A stretch of DNA of 64,000 nt, taken from Candidatus Poribacteria bacterium (GTDB lineage: Bacteria > Poribacteria > WGA-4E > WGA-3G). Where the stretch lies: contig JAJECK010000113.1 of assembly GCA_022822085.1 (NCBI GenBank), positions 1 through 64,000 on the forward strand, read 5' to 3'. Numbering within the stretch: the stretch's first letter is position 1; each line of letters begins with the position of its first letter. Positions 7,670 through 16,718 of the stretch are shown in pieces. The notes under the pieces were generated by a model. That model did not search any database and was not told the origin of the DNA. It saw only the letters and a program-made list of their open reading frames with translations. A program made the position numbers and the translations under genes.

Positions 7670-9274
7670 CTAAACAGATGAAGGTTGTTCTTGAACTACC
7701 GGAATAACATAACTCTGAATCGTACGTCCATCTATAATCTCAGTTTCAGTCCGTGGTTCAGGTGCTGCCCGATGATCAAAAACGACATAGAATCCTTCCA
7801 CGACATCTTCCAATTTGAGATATGCAGCGAGTTGTCTTTTGCCTGCTTGATATCGACGTTCGCTTTCCCAAATCTTTGTTTCAATGATATACTTTTGTGA
7901 GTTGTGAAGGATAAGCAGATCAATTCTGCCTCGTCCGGTTTGAACTTCAAGGTACATTAAGCCGCGTACGATTCGTACAAACTGATCAAGATAGGCATAG
8001 AGTAGATATTGTCCAATAAACTCTTTCGGTGTATCAGGCACATCTAAAATCTTGTATCCCGCACGAGCGATGAATTCTTGAAAATTATCCAGTAGCGGCA
8101 TCATCTCAAGTTTGCCATCAGCGGTGAGAAAATCCGTGAATTCTGTATCGGAATTATCGGGAAAATAGTTCCCTTCAAGTACGTTGACAAGCGGTTGGAA
8201 TGCCTGTATAATGCAATGCTGATAGATAGGATTTACAATCTCACACATACCATCCGCACCTTTGGCAATTACTCCGTAAGTTGTGAGCTGAGTGATTGCA
8301 TCAATACGACGGTTAAATTGTACACCTTTGTCATAAGATACAATTGACATTAGAAGGTTTTCATAACGTGGATTCCTTCGGATATTTGTAAGTAGATGTC
8401 TGATGTTGACGTTATCTTCATCAAGTAACAGCGAAAGTCCGGTAGAAAAATCTGCCATAGTAATCGTTTCATTCTTAGGTATCTCTAATTCTTCAGTAAG
8501 AATCTGTGCAAATCGGTTGACAAGAAACGGCTGACCTGCTGTTTGTTTATATAGGGCTTCAATAACGTCAGATAAAATAGGTTGTCCGGTCTCATCTGTA
8601 TATTGTGTAAATAATTCTTCCACTTGTTGTATAGTGAAATTGGGTAATGAAAACTCATCTTGGATATTGAATGGAGAAACAGACCTATCGTAGTTGAGTT
8701 GTGATATACTCTTGACACCAATAATCCCAACACTATGGATGCACCGCGTCTGATCTGAAAGGTAGATGGTACGAAGCGAATGCAAAAAATCACTCAAAAC
8801 AACTTGAGGAATACCATCAAATTCATCAATAACGACAACAACTTTTTGATTTCCCTGATCGTCATTTAATATGCTTGAGAACTCTTCAAAGAAGTCCATC
8901 ATTGAAATATGATTTGTCATTTTCGTATTTGAAAGAAATCGCGAGAGCTTGCCAGAGAGTGTTTGTTTTCGCTTTTCAAAAACCAGTTCAATTTCTTTAC
9001 GAATTCTATTGCATGTGGCTTCGTAAAAATCTATAGCAGATAGGTTTTTATACGTTTCAAAATTGAGTTGGATAGGAAAATAGGATGAGTCTTCATCGGT
9101 GAGTGCTTCAATTGCCATTCGGAAGAAAGTGGTTTTTCCGGTTTGTCGTGGGGCAAAAAGGACGATATATCGTCCCTCTTTAATACGTGTGAGAAAATCT
9201 GCTATCTCTTTACTGCGAGGGACAATATAATGTTGTTCAGGATATACGCGTCCCTGTGTTCCAAAACGTCTCAT
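7670..9274 (-). CDS. AAA-type ATPase fused to a PD-(D/E)XK nuclease domain
   Basis: The 534-residue protein has a Walker A motif near residue 40 (APRQTGKTTF), a Walker B near residue 150 (VVVVIDEFDG) and, at the C-terminus (about 455-500), a strand-turn-strand block with RIDLLIL and IIETKIW. The latter fits the D...ExK site of a PD-(D/E)XK nuclease. Proteins with this AAA-like ATPase plus C-terminal nuclease layout are common, often multicopy, in Bacteroidetes and related phyla. Their role is uncertain; mobile-element or defence functions have been suggested. It is a single gene, convergent with hisS, and no partner is visible. Confidence 0.75.
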   Translation of the reverse strand: MRRFGTQGRVYPEQHYIVPRSKEIADFLTRIKEGRYIVLFAPRQTGKTTFFRMAIEALTDEDSSYFPIQLNFETYKNLSAIDFYEATCNRIRKEIELVFEKRKQTLSGKLSRFLSNTKMTNHISMMDFFEEFSSILNDDQGNQKVVVVIDEFDGIPQVVLSDFLHSLRTIYLSDQTRCIHSVGIIGVKSISQLNYDRSVSPFNIQDEFSLPNFTIQQVEELFTQYTDETGQPILSDVIEALYKQTAGQPFLVNRFAQILTEELEIPKNETITMADFSTGLSLLLDEDNVNIRHLLTNIRRNPRYENLLMSIVSYDKGVQFNRRIDAITQLTTYGVIAKGADGMCEIVNPIYQHCIIQAFQPLVNVLEGNYFPDNSDTEFTDFLTADGKLEMMPLLDNFQEFIARAGYKILDVPDTPKEFIGQYLLYAYLDQFVRIVRGLMYLEVQTGRGRIDLLILHNSQKYIIETKIWESERRYQAGKRQLAAYLKLEDVVEGFYVVFDHRAAPEPRTETEIIDGRTIQSYVIPVVQEQPSSV

Positions 9275-9452
9275 GTATTCACCGTATTTATTTTATTTTT
9301 ATCTAAATTATATCACATCATTTCGTGTAAGTCTATTGATAAATGAGCGGATAAGTAATATAGAATAGAGTGAAGTTCTATTTACCTCTGAAATCTAATT
9401 TCATTATTGGAAAGTCTCTGTGCCTCCGTTATTTCCGTTTAAGAACCATGGC

Positions 9453-9467
9453 GGGGCACAGTGCCCC
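9453..9467. repeat. Short GC-rich palindrome upstream of the phosphoesterase gene
   Basis: GGGGCAC-A-GTGCCCC, a perfect 7-base stem, lies 43 bases before the phosphoesterase start. It may be part of a decayed dispersed repeat. Apart from this I see nothing in 9275-9510 but AT-rich sequence. Confidence 0.4.
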
Positions 9468-9510
9468 TGTCCTACAAATGATTGATGGGATACGTAATAA
9501 AAAGGAAGAT

Positions 9511-10683
9511 ATGAAATTCTATAATCGATCGCGTTTTCTATGGAGCATGTTCCTATTATGTTTGATTGTGCAGACGGTGCAACTGACAATTGCAGGGTGC
9601 AGCCACACATCACCCTACTATCATCCAGACATTTCCACAATCGAAACAAAGGATATAGCAGCGGAGCATACGCTCCAGTATCGCGTCCTACTGATTGGTG
9701 ATGCGGGACAACCGAAACAGGATGAACCTGTCCTAAAGACATTACATTCATGGACAAAAAAAGCACCTGAGAAAACCAGTGTTATCTTCTTGGGTGATAA
9801 TATGTATCCTGATGGGATGACAGAACAGAAAATGCATGAAGCACCTACGCATCTGGGACCGCAAATAGATGTCATCAAGTCTACAGATGCTCATGGGTTG
9901 TTTATTCCCGGTAATCATGATTGGACGAACGGGAAAGAGGTGGGATATCGTGCGCTGCTTGCACAGGAAAAATATATTAACGATGCACTAACCCGTGCTC
10001 CACAATTCCTTCCGCAAGGTGGAACACCAGGACCTGTTATGCTGGGCCTACCAGAGGAGAATCCCGTCGTCCGGATGATTGTTTTAGATACCCAATGGTG
10101 GTTACATCAACACGAGAAACCAGCAGTATCTACAGATACGGTTGTAGATAAACTTAAGGATTATTTGGATACCGAATTGCCTGTTATCGTTGTAGGACAC
10201 CACCCATTACAAAGTTATGGGATACATGGCGGTTTCTACGATTGGAAGGCGCACCTATTTCCCGGAAGACTTGCACACAAATGGCTGTGGGTGCCTGTTC
10301 CTATTGTTGGCTCTCTTTATCCGTTGGTTCGGTGGCATGTGGTAAAATCGGATCAGGATTTGAACGGAACACGATATAAAAATATGGTAACAGAACTCAA
10401 TGCTGCCTTATCTGCTCGAAAAAAGTCGCCTCTGTTAATCTATGCATCCGGACATGAACACTCTCTACAAGTATTGGCAGGAGATGTAACTGATTATCTG
10501 CTTGTTAGTGGACTCGGTTCAAGTGAAAAGGCAACTGAGGTAAGTCATGGTGACAATACTCTGTTTGCACATCAACACTCAGGTTTTATGGCAATAGATT
10601 ATCTTACAAATGGGAAAGTTCTTCTACGTGTGGTTGAACCCGCTGAAAGAGAGGTGGTGTTCTATCATTGGTTGAAAAAATGA
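9511..10683 (+). CDS. Calcineurin-like metallophosphoesterase lipoprotein
   Basis: I start the gene at the ATG preceded by AAAGGAAG, which gives a signal peptide ending in a lipobox (LTIAGC), so the product is probably a lipoprotein in the cell envelope. The metallophosphoesterase motifs follow in order: GDAG, LGDNMYPDG, GNHDWTNG, VGHHPL and GHEHSLQ. These supply the ligands of a two-metal site, as in purple acid phosphatases and related enzymes. Mature length is about 365 residues. The substrate is unknown. It is monocistronic, with a possible promoter for the next gene beginning right after its stop. Confidence 0.85.
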   Translation: MKFYNRSRFLWSMFLLCLIVQTVQLTIAGCSHTSPYYHPDISTIETKDIAAEHTLQYRVLLIGDAGQPKQDEPVLKTLHSWTKKAPEKTSVIFLGDNMYPDGMTEQKMHEAPTHLGPQIDVIKSTDAHGLFIPGNHDWTNGKEVGYRALLAQEKYINDALTRAPQFLPQGGTPGPVMLGLPEENPVVRMIVLDTQWWLHQHEKPAVSTDTVVDKLKDYLDTELPVIVVGHHPLQSYGIHGGFYDWKAHLFPGRLAHKWLWVPVPIVGSLYPLVRWHVVKSDQDLNGTRYKNMVTELNAALSARKKSPLLIYASGHEHSLQVLAGDVTDYLLVSGLGSSEKATEVSHGDNTLFAHQHSGFMAIDYLTNGKVLLRVVEPAEREVVFYHWLKK

Positions 10684-10777
10684 TATTGACAGAATTACCT
10701 TAAACTTTTCTATATAGGGTATAGTCTAAATTTCAAATATGGTAAATACTTGAAACAGTGCGTAGAGGGAATTTAGT

Positions 10778-11551
10778 ATGCTCACACAAAAACAGAAGTT
10801 AGAATTTTATGAAAATGGTTATATCAAAGTTCCTGGCGTTGTGCCGAAGTTGATGGTGGATAGTGCACGGAAAATGATCAATCATTCTATCGGTGCTGTC
10901 GGTATGCACGAAGGTGACTTGGAGAAGTTTCGTGCACAATCGTATTGTGACGAAATCAGGAATGCCCCGCAGATTGTAGAGATTTTCAGTAAAACACCTA
11001 TCCAGAACATTGCAGAATCAATGTTGGGAGAAGGAAATGTTCAAGTGCCGGGTTCAGCACAGATAGCACTCCGTTTCCCGATGCCGTTGGGTCGTGATGC
11101 TAAGGAACCTGGTGGACATCTTGATGGATTGGGAAGTGGATCAAACGGTATGGCAAAAGGTGTCTACAAGCGCGGGTTCACTGCGTTAGCTGTTGTTTAT
11201 TTGGCAGATGTGCCTGAACCTTATAGTGGTAACTTCACGGTATGGCCAAAGACACACAGTTTCTTTGCAGACTACTTCAAAAAGGAAGGACACGAGATAT
11301 TGGCGAACGGCATGCCAAGACCGGATTTTCCTGAAGGTCCTACACAAATTGTTGGAAATGCGGGTGATGTTGTTCTAACCCATCACCAGGTAGTGCACTC
11401 TGCAGCACCGAATGCATCAGCGGATATTCGGTACGCAGTCATTTTCCGTATACGGCATGTTGATTGCGAAGAAAATGGTTATGATAGTTACACCGATATC
11501 TGGCGTGAATGGCCTGGTATTCAAGAGGTAGTAGAAAACGGCAGCGAATAG
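10778..11551 (+). CDS. Phytanoyl-CoA dioxygenase (PhyH) family protein
   Basis: This 257-residue Fe(II)/2-oxoglutarate oxygenase has the iron ligands HLD in GGHLDGLGSG (about residue 113) and the distal His in the HHQVVHSAAPN stretch (about residue 207), followed by an Arg that would hold 2-oxoglutarate. The N-terminal FYENGYIKVPGVV motif is typical of PhyH proteins. The substrate cannot be predicted; PhyH proteins hydroxylate lipids, antibiotics or small metabolites. It stands alone, with a hairpin terminator at 11683 and an inverted-repeat element directly behind the stop. Confidence 0.88.
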   Translation: MLTQKQKLEFYENGYIKVPGVVPKLMVDSARKMINHSIGAVGMHEGDLEKFRAQSYCDEIRNAPQIVEIFSKTPIQNIAESMLGEGNVQVPGSAQIALRFPMPLGRDAKEPGGHLDGLGSGSNGMAKGVYKRGFTALAVVYLADVPEPYSGNFTVWPKTHSFFADYFKKEGHEILANGMPRPDFPEGPTQIVGNAGDVVLTHHQVVHSAAPNASADIRYAVIFRIRHVDCEENGYDSYTDIWREWPGIQEVVENGSE

Positions 11552-11560
11552 ATATATCTG

Positions 11561-11674
11561 TTATAGTAAAATCCGAAAATATGTTCACATTTCAGTGAAC
11601 AACAATCCCCACATACGCGCTGGCGAGGTTTCCTAACCTCGCCAATGTCCAGGTAATTGTGGTTTTTACTATAA
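11561..11674. repeat. MITE-like element, copy 2 (TTATAGTA termini)
   Basis: This 114-base element runs from TTATAGTAAAA to TTTTACTATAA. It is a shorter, opposite-orientation relative of 2312-2507 and shares the blocks ATATGTTCA...TGAACA, CCCCACATA and GGCGAGGTTTCCTAACCTCGCC. It follows the PhyH stop by 9 bases. Confidence 0.7.
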
Positions 11675-11682
11675 TATATGGG

Positions 11683-11718
11683 ACGGGTGATTTGAATAAA
11701 TCACCCGTTTCGCTTTTT
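11683..11718 (+). terminator. Rho-independent terminator after the PhyH gene
   Basis: ACGGGTGATTT (11683-11693) pairs with AAATCACCCGT (11698-11708) around a short loop, followed by TTCGCTTTTT. It overlaps the stop of the convergent LamG gene and may act in both directions. Confidence 0.7.
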
Positions 11719-12535
11719 AATTACTGTCCTTGATTTCAGCCCATGTAATGCTCAATTTGTCCGCGGGTTCAACTGCAAATGGATCGCCTTTTGATCTAAA
11801 GAGCCTATCGATCTCATCTTTAGAAAGTACGCGATGGAACATCAGGAACTCATCCATCAACCCTTTAAATGTCCAGGTAGGACTCGCGTTCCCATTAAAT
11901 TCGGCTGCCTCAGAACCAACACCGATAAAGCCGTAACGTTGTGCTTTCGGCCCGATCATTTTGTTATTAGTCGCTGCGGCTGCCTGTACATCCACCCTTC
12001 CATCAACATAAATCCGTTTCATATCACCGTCAAAAGTAACGGCGATATGATGCCATTCGTTATCTGAAACTTTTATTTTCCCGTGCCAATCTTCTATAGG
12101 ACAACAGATATCAAAAGCAACAAAGTCAAAATGTTCTATTGCCGCATCTCCAACCGCAAAACGGAAATAGTCGCTACGATCCCATGATGCAATCATTCCC
12201 CTGCCTGAGGTTTTAACCCAGACTGCCATAGACAGTTCTGGTATACCTTTTGTATAGTTTAGGTCTCGTACAGCGATGTATTGGGTTGCACCACCTGGAA
12301 ATTCCATACATTCGTTCACTATACCTTCATCTACAATTTTTAGCTTATCACCGTGGATTAATCCATCATATCCATTTCTTGATAAATCTAATATATCATC
12401 CCCTTTTTGGGAGGCTTTATCAAAACTATAATAGAGGACGAGTTCTTTATCACTGATACCCCCTGCCTGTGCAGTCAACGCTGTTACTGTAAGTGTCAGT
12501 AACGTCAATAGTTTGAAAACCGATGAGTAAGTCAT
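11717..12535 (-). CDS. Secreted LamG/concanavalin-like domain protein
   Basis: The 272-residue protein has a signal peptide (about 1-24, cleaving after AQA). A single LamG-type jelly-roll domain then fills residues 30-245, with the repeated phrases LVLYYSFD, NGYDGLIHGDK, WVKTSGRGMIASWDR, WHHIAVTFDGDMKRIYVDG and GLMDEFLMFHRVLSKDEI. It ends in VEPADKLSITWAEIK. Such domains usually bind carbohydrate; activity is not implied. The next gene upstream is a paralogue of the same length, so a local duplication is likely. The C-terminal motif recurs in all three LamG proteins of this window. Confidence 0.85.
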   Translation of the reverse strand: MTYSSVFKLLTLLTLTVTALTAQAGGISDKELVLYYSFDKASQKGDDILDLSRNGYDGLIHGDKLKIVDEGIVNECMEFPGGATQYIAVRDLNYTKGIPELSMAVWVKTSGRGMIASWDRSDYFRFAVGDAAIEHFDFVAFDICCPIEDWHGKIKVSDNEWHHIAVTFDGDMKRIYVDGRVDVQAAAATNNKMIGPKAQRYGFIGVGSEAAEFNGNASPTWTFKGLMDEFLMFHRVLSKDEIDRLFRSKGDPFAVEPADKLSITWAEIKDSN

Positions 12536-12636
12536 TTTTATCTCCTTTTTTTTTTAGACACTATTAGAGATCAATAACTATGTCTGAAGTTCAATTCCAG
12601 TGTAAATTATGAGTTGCTGTTTAGTGTCCCACCAGG

Positions 12637-13461
12637 TTATTTTGTATTCTTGATTTCCCCCCATGTGATGCTCAATTTGTCTGTAGGTTCTACTGCAAAA
12701 GGATTAGTCATTCCTTTTGCCAAAGTTTCAACTTCCTCTGCCGAAATTGCCCGGTGAAACAGAAAGAACTCATCCATCAATCCGGTGAAAGCCCAGTTAG
12801 GACCTGTGCCCGCATTAAATGCAGCAGCTTCAGAACCGATACCAATAAATCCGTAACGTACTACCTGTTTTCCAATCGTCTTGGTGTTTGTGTCTGTGGG
12901 AAGTTCTGCATCCAATTCACCATCAACGTATATTTTCTTCATTTCAGCATCAAACGTCGCAACAACATGATGCCATTGGTCATCAGCAACATCCGTCTTA
13001 CCGAACCAATCCTTGATGGGACAACAGACATCAAATCCAACAAAGGTAGTGGCAGCGTTGCCGCCTATGTCATCGCCAACAGCAAAGCGGAAGAATTCAC
13101 TTCGATCCCACGATGCGATCATTCCTCTTATTGAAGTTTTAACCCATACCGCGAGGGTGATTTCTGGGAACAAATCGTCATAAAAATGATCTCGTACTGC
13201 AATGAAGTTGGCTGCGCCTCCTGGAAACTCCATAGCACCGTTAACTTTTCCTTCTACAACCTTAAGAACTCCGCGTTGCAACCCATGGTTTTCATTGCCG
13301 GACAAATCCATGATATCTGCCCCTTCATGGGTATCCTCGTCAAAACTGTAATGGATGATAAGTTCATCTGTGCTGACACCGCCTGCGCGAGCAGTCAACA
13401 TTGGAACTGTTAGTATTAGTGTTAGTATCAATAGTTTATAGATTAAAGTAATTTTCATCAT
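12637..13461 (-). CDS. Secreted LamG/concanavalin-like domain protein (paralogue)
   Basis: The 274-residue product is strongly similar over its whole length to the protein encoded at 11717-12535: signal peptide ending ARA, then LIIHYSFDEDTHEGADIMDL, WVKTSIRGMIASWDR, WHHVVATFDAEMKKIYVDG and GLMDEFFLFHRAIS. It ends VEPTDKLSITWGEIK. The 100-base gap between the two genes and their similarity indicate tandem duplication followed by divergence. A ribosome-binding site (AGGAG) precedes the ATG. Probable envelope or extracellular carbohydrate-binding protein; ligand unknown. Confidence 0.85.
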   Translation of the reverse strand: MMKITLIYKLLILTLILTVPMLTARAGGVSTDELIIHYSFDEDTHEGADIMDLSGNENHGLQRGVLKVVEGKVNGAMEFPGGAANFIAVRDHFYDDLFPEITLAVWVKTSIRGMIASWDRSEFFRFAVGDDIGGNAATTFVGFDVCCPIKDWFGKTDVADDQWHHVVATFDAEMKKIYVDGELDAELPTDTNTKTIGKQVVRYGFIGIGSEAAAFNAGTGPNWAFTGLMDEFFLFHRAISAEEVETLAKGMTNPFAVEPTDKLSITWGEIKNTK

Positions 13462-13508
13462 ATTTCTCCTATAAGAAAATGCGCTTTACTATATGCCAAT
13501 TTTTGTAT

Positions 13509-14342
13509 TTATGTATATCCACCTATACCTAACAACATCCTTTCCTCCATATCAGCATCTTTGAGGAAGGTTTGTGTCAATCCGTCTTCTGGTGGCTTTC
13601 CACCGTGTGGTGATCTTCGTAGCCATGTCGGTGTATAACCGAAAATTAACATTCTCCGTTTTGCTCTGAGTGTTGGCAAAGCACGATGCCAGAGATTACC
13701 GTGAATTAACACTGCCCCTCCAGCTTTCACTCGTATTTCCACTTCGCCATCTAAAGGTTCATAAGTACTTGGTGTTGCTTTGTCCAGCCAGTCGTGAGAA
13801 CCGGGAACAACGACAACGCCTCCCGTATCTTCGTTTAAGTCATCAAGATAGATAAAACAATCGACACAATGCGGACGAGAAAACCACGGTGGGACTGGGT
13901 TTGGGACAACACGCATGTGTTGATGCCAAGGGGTTTGATGTTGTCTGTCATCACCCGGATATGTGATGCGTGCACTCAATCCCCGTAACCTGACAAGAGG
14001 TCCCATCATTGCCCTGACAATTGACAAGATCGGTTGAAATTTCAGGAGTTCAAGGAATGCTTCATCCTTATCCATCAGATGTCGAGGAATAAAACCCCAC
14101 CCTTGCTTTGAAGCAATAGCTGCAGCTCTGCCCTCCGATTCCCGTTCTTCTAATCTGTCAAGGGCATCTCTCAACTTTTGCAATGCTTCTCCTTGAAAGA
14201 GTTCTTCGCGAATGAGGTAACCGGTATCAGCGAACTGTTGTAACTCTTCGAGGGTAGCATGCACATCCACGTCCCAATATTGACCAGTTTCACCTGGATG
14301 AAAGACATTTAGGATTTCATAGTGAAGTGTGTGCTGCTCCAT
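13509..14342 (-). CDS. Phytanoyl-CoA dioxygenase (PhyH) family protein
   Basis: This 277-residue Fe(II)/2-oxoglutarate oxygenase carries a PWHQHMRV segment near residue 140 where the HxD ligands are expected. Here it reads HQH, so the Asp may be replaced or come from elsewhere. The second half is typical: DCFIYLDDLNEDTGGVVVVP, GSHDW, and GGAVLIHGNLWHRALP with the distal His, then an RRMLIFGY strand. It is followed on the same strand by a third PhyH gene upstream (14391), 48 bases apart, so the two may be co-transcribed. Substrate unknown. Confidence 0.82.
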   Translation of the reverse strand: MEQHTLHYEILNVFHPGETGQYWDVDVHATLEELQQFADTGYLIREELFQGEALQKLRDALDRLEERESEGRAAAIASKQGWGFIPRHLMDKDEAFLELLKFQPILSIVRAMMGPLVRLRGLSARITYPGDDRQHQTPWHQHMRVVPNPVPPWFSRPHCVDCFIYLDDLNEDTGGVVVVPGSHDWLDKATPSTYEPLDGEVEIRVKAGGAVLIHGNLWHRALPTLRAKRRMLIFGYTPTWLRRSPHGGKPPEDGLTQTFLKDADMEERMLLGIGGYT

Positions 14343-14390
14343 GAATACCTCACTGTGTTTTGTACAGGTATAATATGTTCACCTATTGTT

Positions 14391-15179
14391 CTACGGCTTC
14401 AAATATCCACCAGGAATACGGGAACCTGGATAGTTTCCGTTTTCATCCCGGTTAGCGATGAGTTCGGGTATCTCGTCATCCCAATAATCTGGAATTGTGT
14501 TAGGACGACTGTGCCATGCGAGAATCAGTGTGCGTCTCACATCCGTTTGATTATTATGTGCGGAATGTAGGACCCGCGCATCTGCCATAACCAATGAACC
14601 TGCTTTTGCATGGACATCTATCTGGTCTGGATGATTGTCAAACATGTGTGGGTGGTCTTCTTCAATAAATCTTGCCCCTTGTTCATGTGCTGGAACAAGT
14701 TGGTCGTGCAGTTCAATCCGTTTTAGATGTGTGCCCGGAATAATCCTCAAACATCCATTTTCGGGGGTCGTATCTGACAAATAATAATTAAGAAAGATAG
14801 TTTGCGGCCACGGTGTAGTACTAAGCGGGTCATTCCATCGCATCCAATCTTGGTGCCAATACAGCGGTGGACCTCCGGGTTCTTTGGTTAGGATAATAAT
14901 TCCACCTGATGCTGCGAAATCACCGAAACCGAGTTGATTCAAAGCGTCTCGCGACGGTTGCCACTCCAGCAAGCGTTTGATGTATCGGTTATCTGCCCCG
15001 CCCACATTAACGTGTTGTCCTTGATACACCATTTCATCGGGTTCTACGTGTCCTGCTATGAGCCGTTCTGATTCATCGTGTAGTTCCTGCAGGAATTCTT
15101 CAGTCAATATATCGTCTACAATGCAAAATCCATCGCGCAGCATCTGATTGCGTTTTTCTAAAGCGACTTCGGGTGTCAT
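14391..15179 (-). CDS. Phytanoyl-CoA dioxygenase (PhyH) family protein
   Basis: The 262-residue protein has the PhyH start pattern RDGFCIVDDILTEEFLQELH, the HQD iron ligands in YWHQDWMRWND (about residue 105), an ENGCLRIIPGTH strand, and the distal His and substrate-site Arg in ADARVLHSAHNNQTDVRRT. It lies first in an apparent two-gene unit with the PhyH gene at 13509. The two are only distantly similar, so they probably act on different substrates or consecutive steps. The upstream region is AT-rich and holds dispersed repeats. Confidence 0.87.
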   Translation of the reverse strand: MTPEVALEKRNQMLRDGFCIVDDILTEEFLQELHDESERLIAGHVEPDEMVYQGQHVNVGGADNRYIKRLLEWQPSRDALNQLGFGDFAASGGIIILTKEPGGPPLYWHQDWMRWNDPLSTTPWPQTIFLNYYLSDTTPENGCLRIIPGTHLKRIELHDQLVPAHEQGARFIEEDHPHMFDNHPDQIDVHAKAGSLVMADARVLHSAHNNQTDVRRTLILAWHSRPNTIPDYWDDEIPELIANRDENGNYPGSRIPGGYLKP

Positions 15180-15335
15180 CCAATGTACTCCTCAATTGAA
15201 ATTAAACATATTTTATAGAAAACAACTAAAAAATTCAACATTTTTGTATAAAAATTAACAATTGATTTTTACATTTACAATTAATTATCAATATTATCCA
15301 TTTTTGTGTATGAATTCAACCTGATTTTTCCTATC

Positions 15336-15437
15336 AACGTGAGTTTGATAATTCAACACATAAGTCGCCCGTAGGTTGGGTTGAGGCACGAAACCCAACG
15401 GACAGTGGTTATTGGGTTTAATTATCAAGCTCACGTT
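15336..15437. repeat. MITE-like element with AACGTGAGTTTGATAATT termini
   Basis: AACGTGAGTTTGATAATT at the left is matched at the right by AATTATCAAGCTCACGTT, an 18-base inverted terminus with one mismatch. The centre is the GTTGGGTTGAGGCACGAAAC hairpin also seen at 2524-2590. This is the best preserved copy of the family in the window. Pieces of it appear at 2571-2590 (right end) and 16299-16318 (left end). Confidence 0.75.
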
Positions 15438-15489
15438 AAGTTAAGCTCACACCATTGGGTTGAAAACCCTTCCAAACAAGAGAAAATCA

Positions 15490-15590
15490 TGAGATTTTAT
15501 TTTTAAATTGACGCTTATGGGAATGTCAGAATACGCGTCCGGCATTCTGAATTGGTGTAGGAAACCGCACCTACCGTGGTTTATTGGTTC
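15490..15590. repeat. Dispersed repeat with a GAATACGCGTNCGGCATTC hairpin
   Basis: The hairpin CAGAATACGCGTCCGGCATTC and a following GGAAACCGCACCTACC block recur, diverged, at 25228-25335 (GCTGAATACGCGTGCGGC and CCTAACCGCACC). Non-coding. The rest of 15180-15746 is AT-rich, with a possible -10 (TATAAT, 15673) for the gene at 15747. Confidence 0.5.
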
Positions 15591-15746
15591 TGATAAATAT
15601 CACAAGAACAGCAGAAAACTAAATATCACTGTCACATGTGAAAATTCAATTCCGATTTTTTTACATTTTTGGTATAATGAGGAAAATTGCAAGATGGACT
15701 TGCAAGTTACGACAAAAACTTATCCATAGTAGCAAGGAGGCTTGTT

Positions 15747-16202
15747 ATGTTTGGAAGGAAAAAGAAATCACCACAGATCCCGACAATTAGTTCTGGGGTC
15801 TCAGGTCCTCTCGGTGTTTTACATCTCCCAAGATTTTGGTCTAAAGTCCTGATGGATGCTAAGGGTGTCCTTCACGCGGATTATCCTGCCTGTGGCGCGG
15901 GTTATGATCAGATGGTGTTAGACGGTCTTGGACTTGATAAGGATGCCACGCTTGCATATATTCGAGATAACTCACCGACCTATCCTCAATTTGAGGCTTG
16001 GGTATTAGAACAGAAAGGTGGTAGTCTTGATGCTGATGCAGTCGCAGAGTTGAATGCTGCGATAGAGGGGTACCATCACGATGACGATACCCGTAAAGGT
16101 ATTCTTGGTGCAAGTGGTATCGAAGATGATGGCACTATCTTAGATGCTGTTAACCTTAATAACCTTGATGATTGGTACGAATTTCATGCAAGTTTAGATT
16201 AA
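15747..16202 (+). CDS. DUF5069 family protein
   Basis: I start at the ATG preceded by AAGGAGG, giving 151 residues. The sequence GVLHLPRFWSKVLMDAKGVL near the start, a DGLGLDKDATLAYIRDNS stretch and the ending NNLDDWYEFHASLD match the pattern I know for DUF5069, small cytoplasmic proteins of unknown function. It has no signal peptide or membrane segment. It is monocistronic, bounded by repeats on both sides, with a hairpin right after the stop. Confidence 0.7.
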   Translation: MFGRKKKSPQIPTISSGVSGPLGVLHLPRFWSKVLMDAKGVLHADYPACGAGYDQMVLDGLGLDKDATLAYIRDNSPTYPQFEAWVLEQKGGSLDADAVAELNAAIEGYHHDDDTRKGILGASGIEDDGTILDAVNLNNLDDWYEFHASLD

Positions 16203-16210
16203 AGTTTTAG

Positions 16211-16250
16211 ATATTTCATGTAGGCAGGTTTTAACCCTACCTACATGAAA
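16211..16250. terminator. Hairpin after the DUF5069 gene
   Basis: ATTTCATGTAGG at 16213 pairs with CCTACATGAAAT near 16250, with a GGTTTTAACC core between them. The stem is long, but no clear T run follows on the plus strand, so it may be a terminator or simply another extragenic hairpin. Confidence 0.45.
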
Positions 16251-16298
16251 TACTCCTCTCTCCTTCATATCTAACCCATTTTGACATTTAACTTAAGG

Positions 16299-16570
16299 AA
16301 CGTGAGTTTGATAATTCAAACCATTAGTGTCCGTAGATCGGGTTTCGTCCATTAACCCATAGGTGTAAAATTAAGAAACAATTGTCCTGCTATGACTACT
16401 TCTCAATGCCCATTGTTATTGGGATTGTCCACTTTAGTCCCTACGGGACTGAAGAGGGACACTCAAAATCAAAAACCCTTAAGTTGACACATAAGGGTAG
16501 AGCGAAGCGAGACCCGACATGATAGACATAATCATCACGTGTCATGTTTCGTGCCTCTACCCGACCTACT
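16299..16570. repeat. Composite of dispersed repeats upstream of the pectate lyase gene
   Basis: From left to right: a left terminus AACGTGAGTTTGATAATT (as at 15336); a stretch shared with 17829-17921 (AGTCCCTACGGGACTGAAGA, then GGGACACTCAAAATCAAAAA and TTGACACATAAG); and a hairpin of the GAGGCACGAAACCC family (16495-16570). It looks like nested insertions. Position 16631 has a TATAAT that could be the -10 for the pectate lyase gene, but no good -35 lies 17 bases before it. Confidence 0.6.
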
Positions 16571-16718
16571 TATTTAGTCTGGACTATCCACTAAATTGTG
16601 CAGTCCCGCACGTCAACTAAAAATTTGCACTATAATAATTGTGTGCAGGTCCTTATCGTTTCCACTATAAATATGTAACGGCACAACCTGAATACTAACT
16701 AAAGGAGACCTTCATTAC

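Noticed and set aside
7670-9274. Toxin-antitoxin or phage origin for the AAA-nuclease gene
   Set aside because: Single gene with no partner and no phage genes nearby; the family is a common multicopy orphan.
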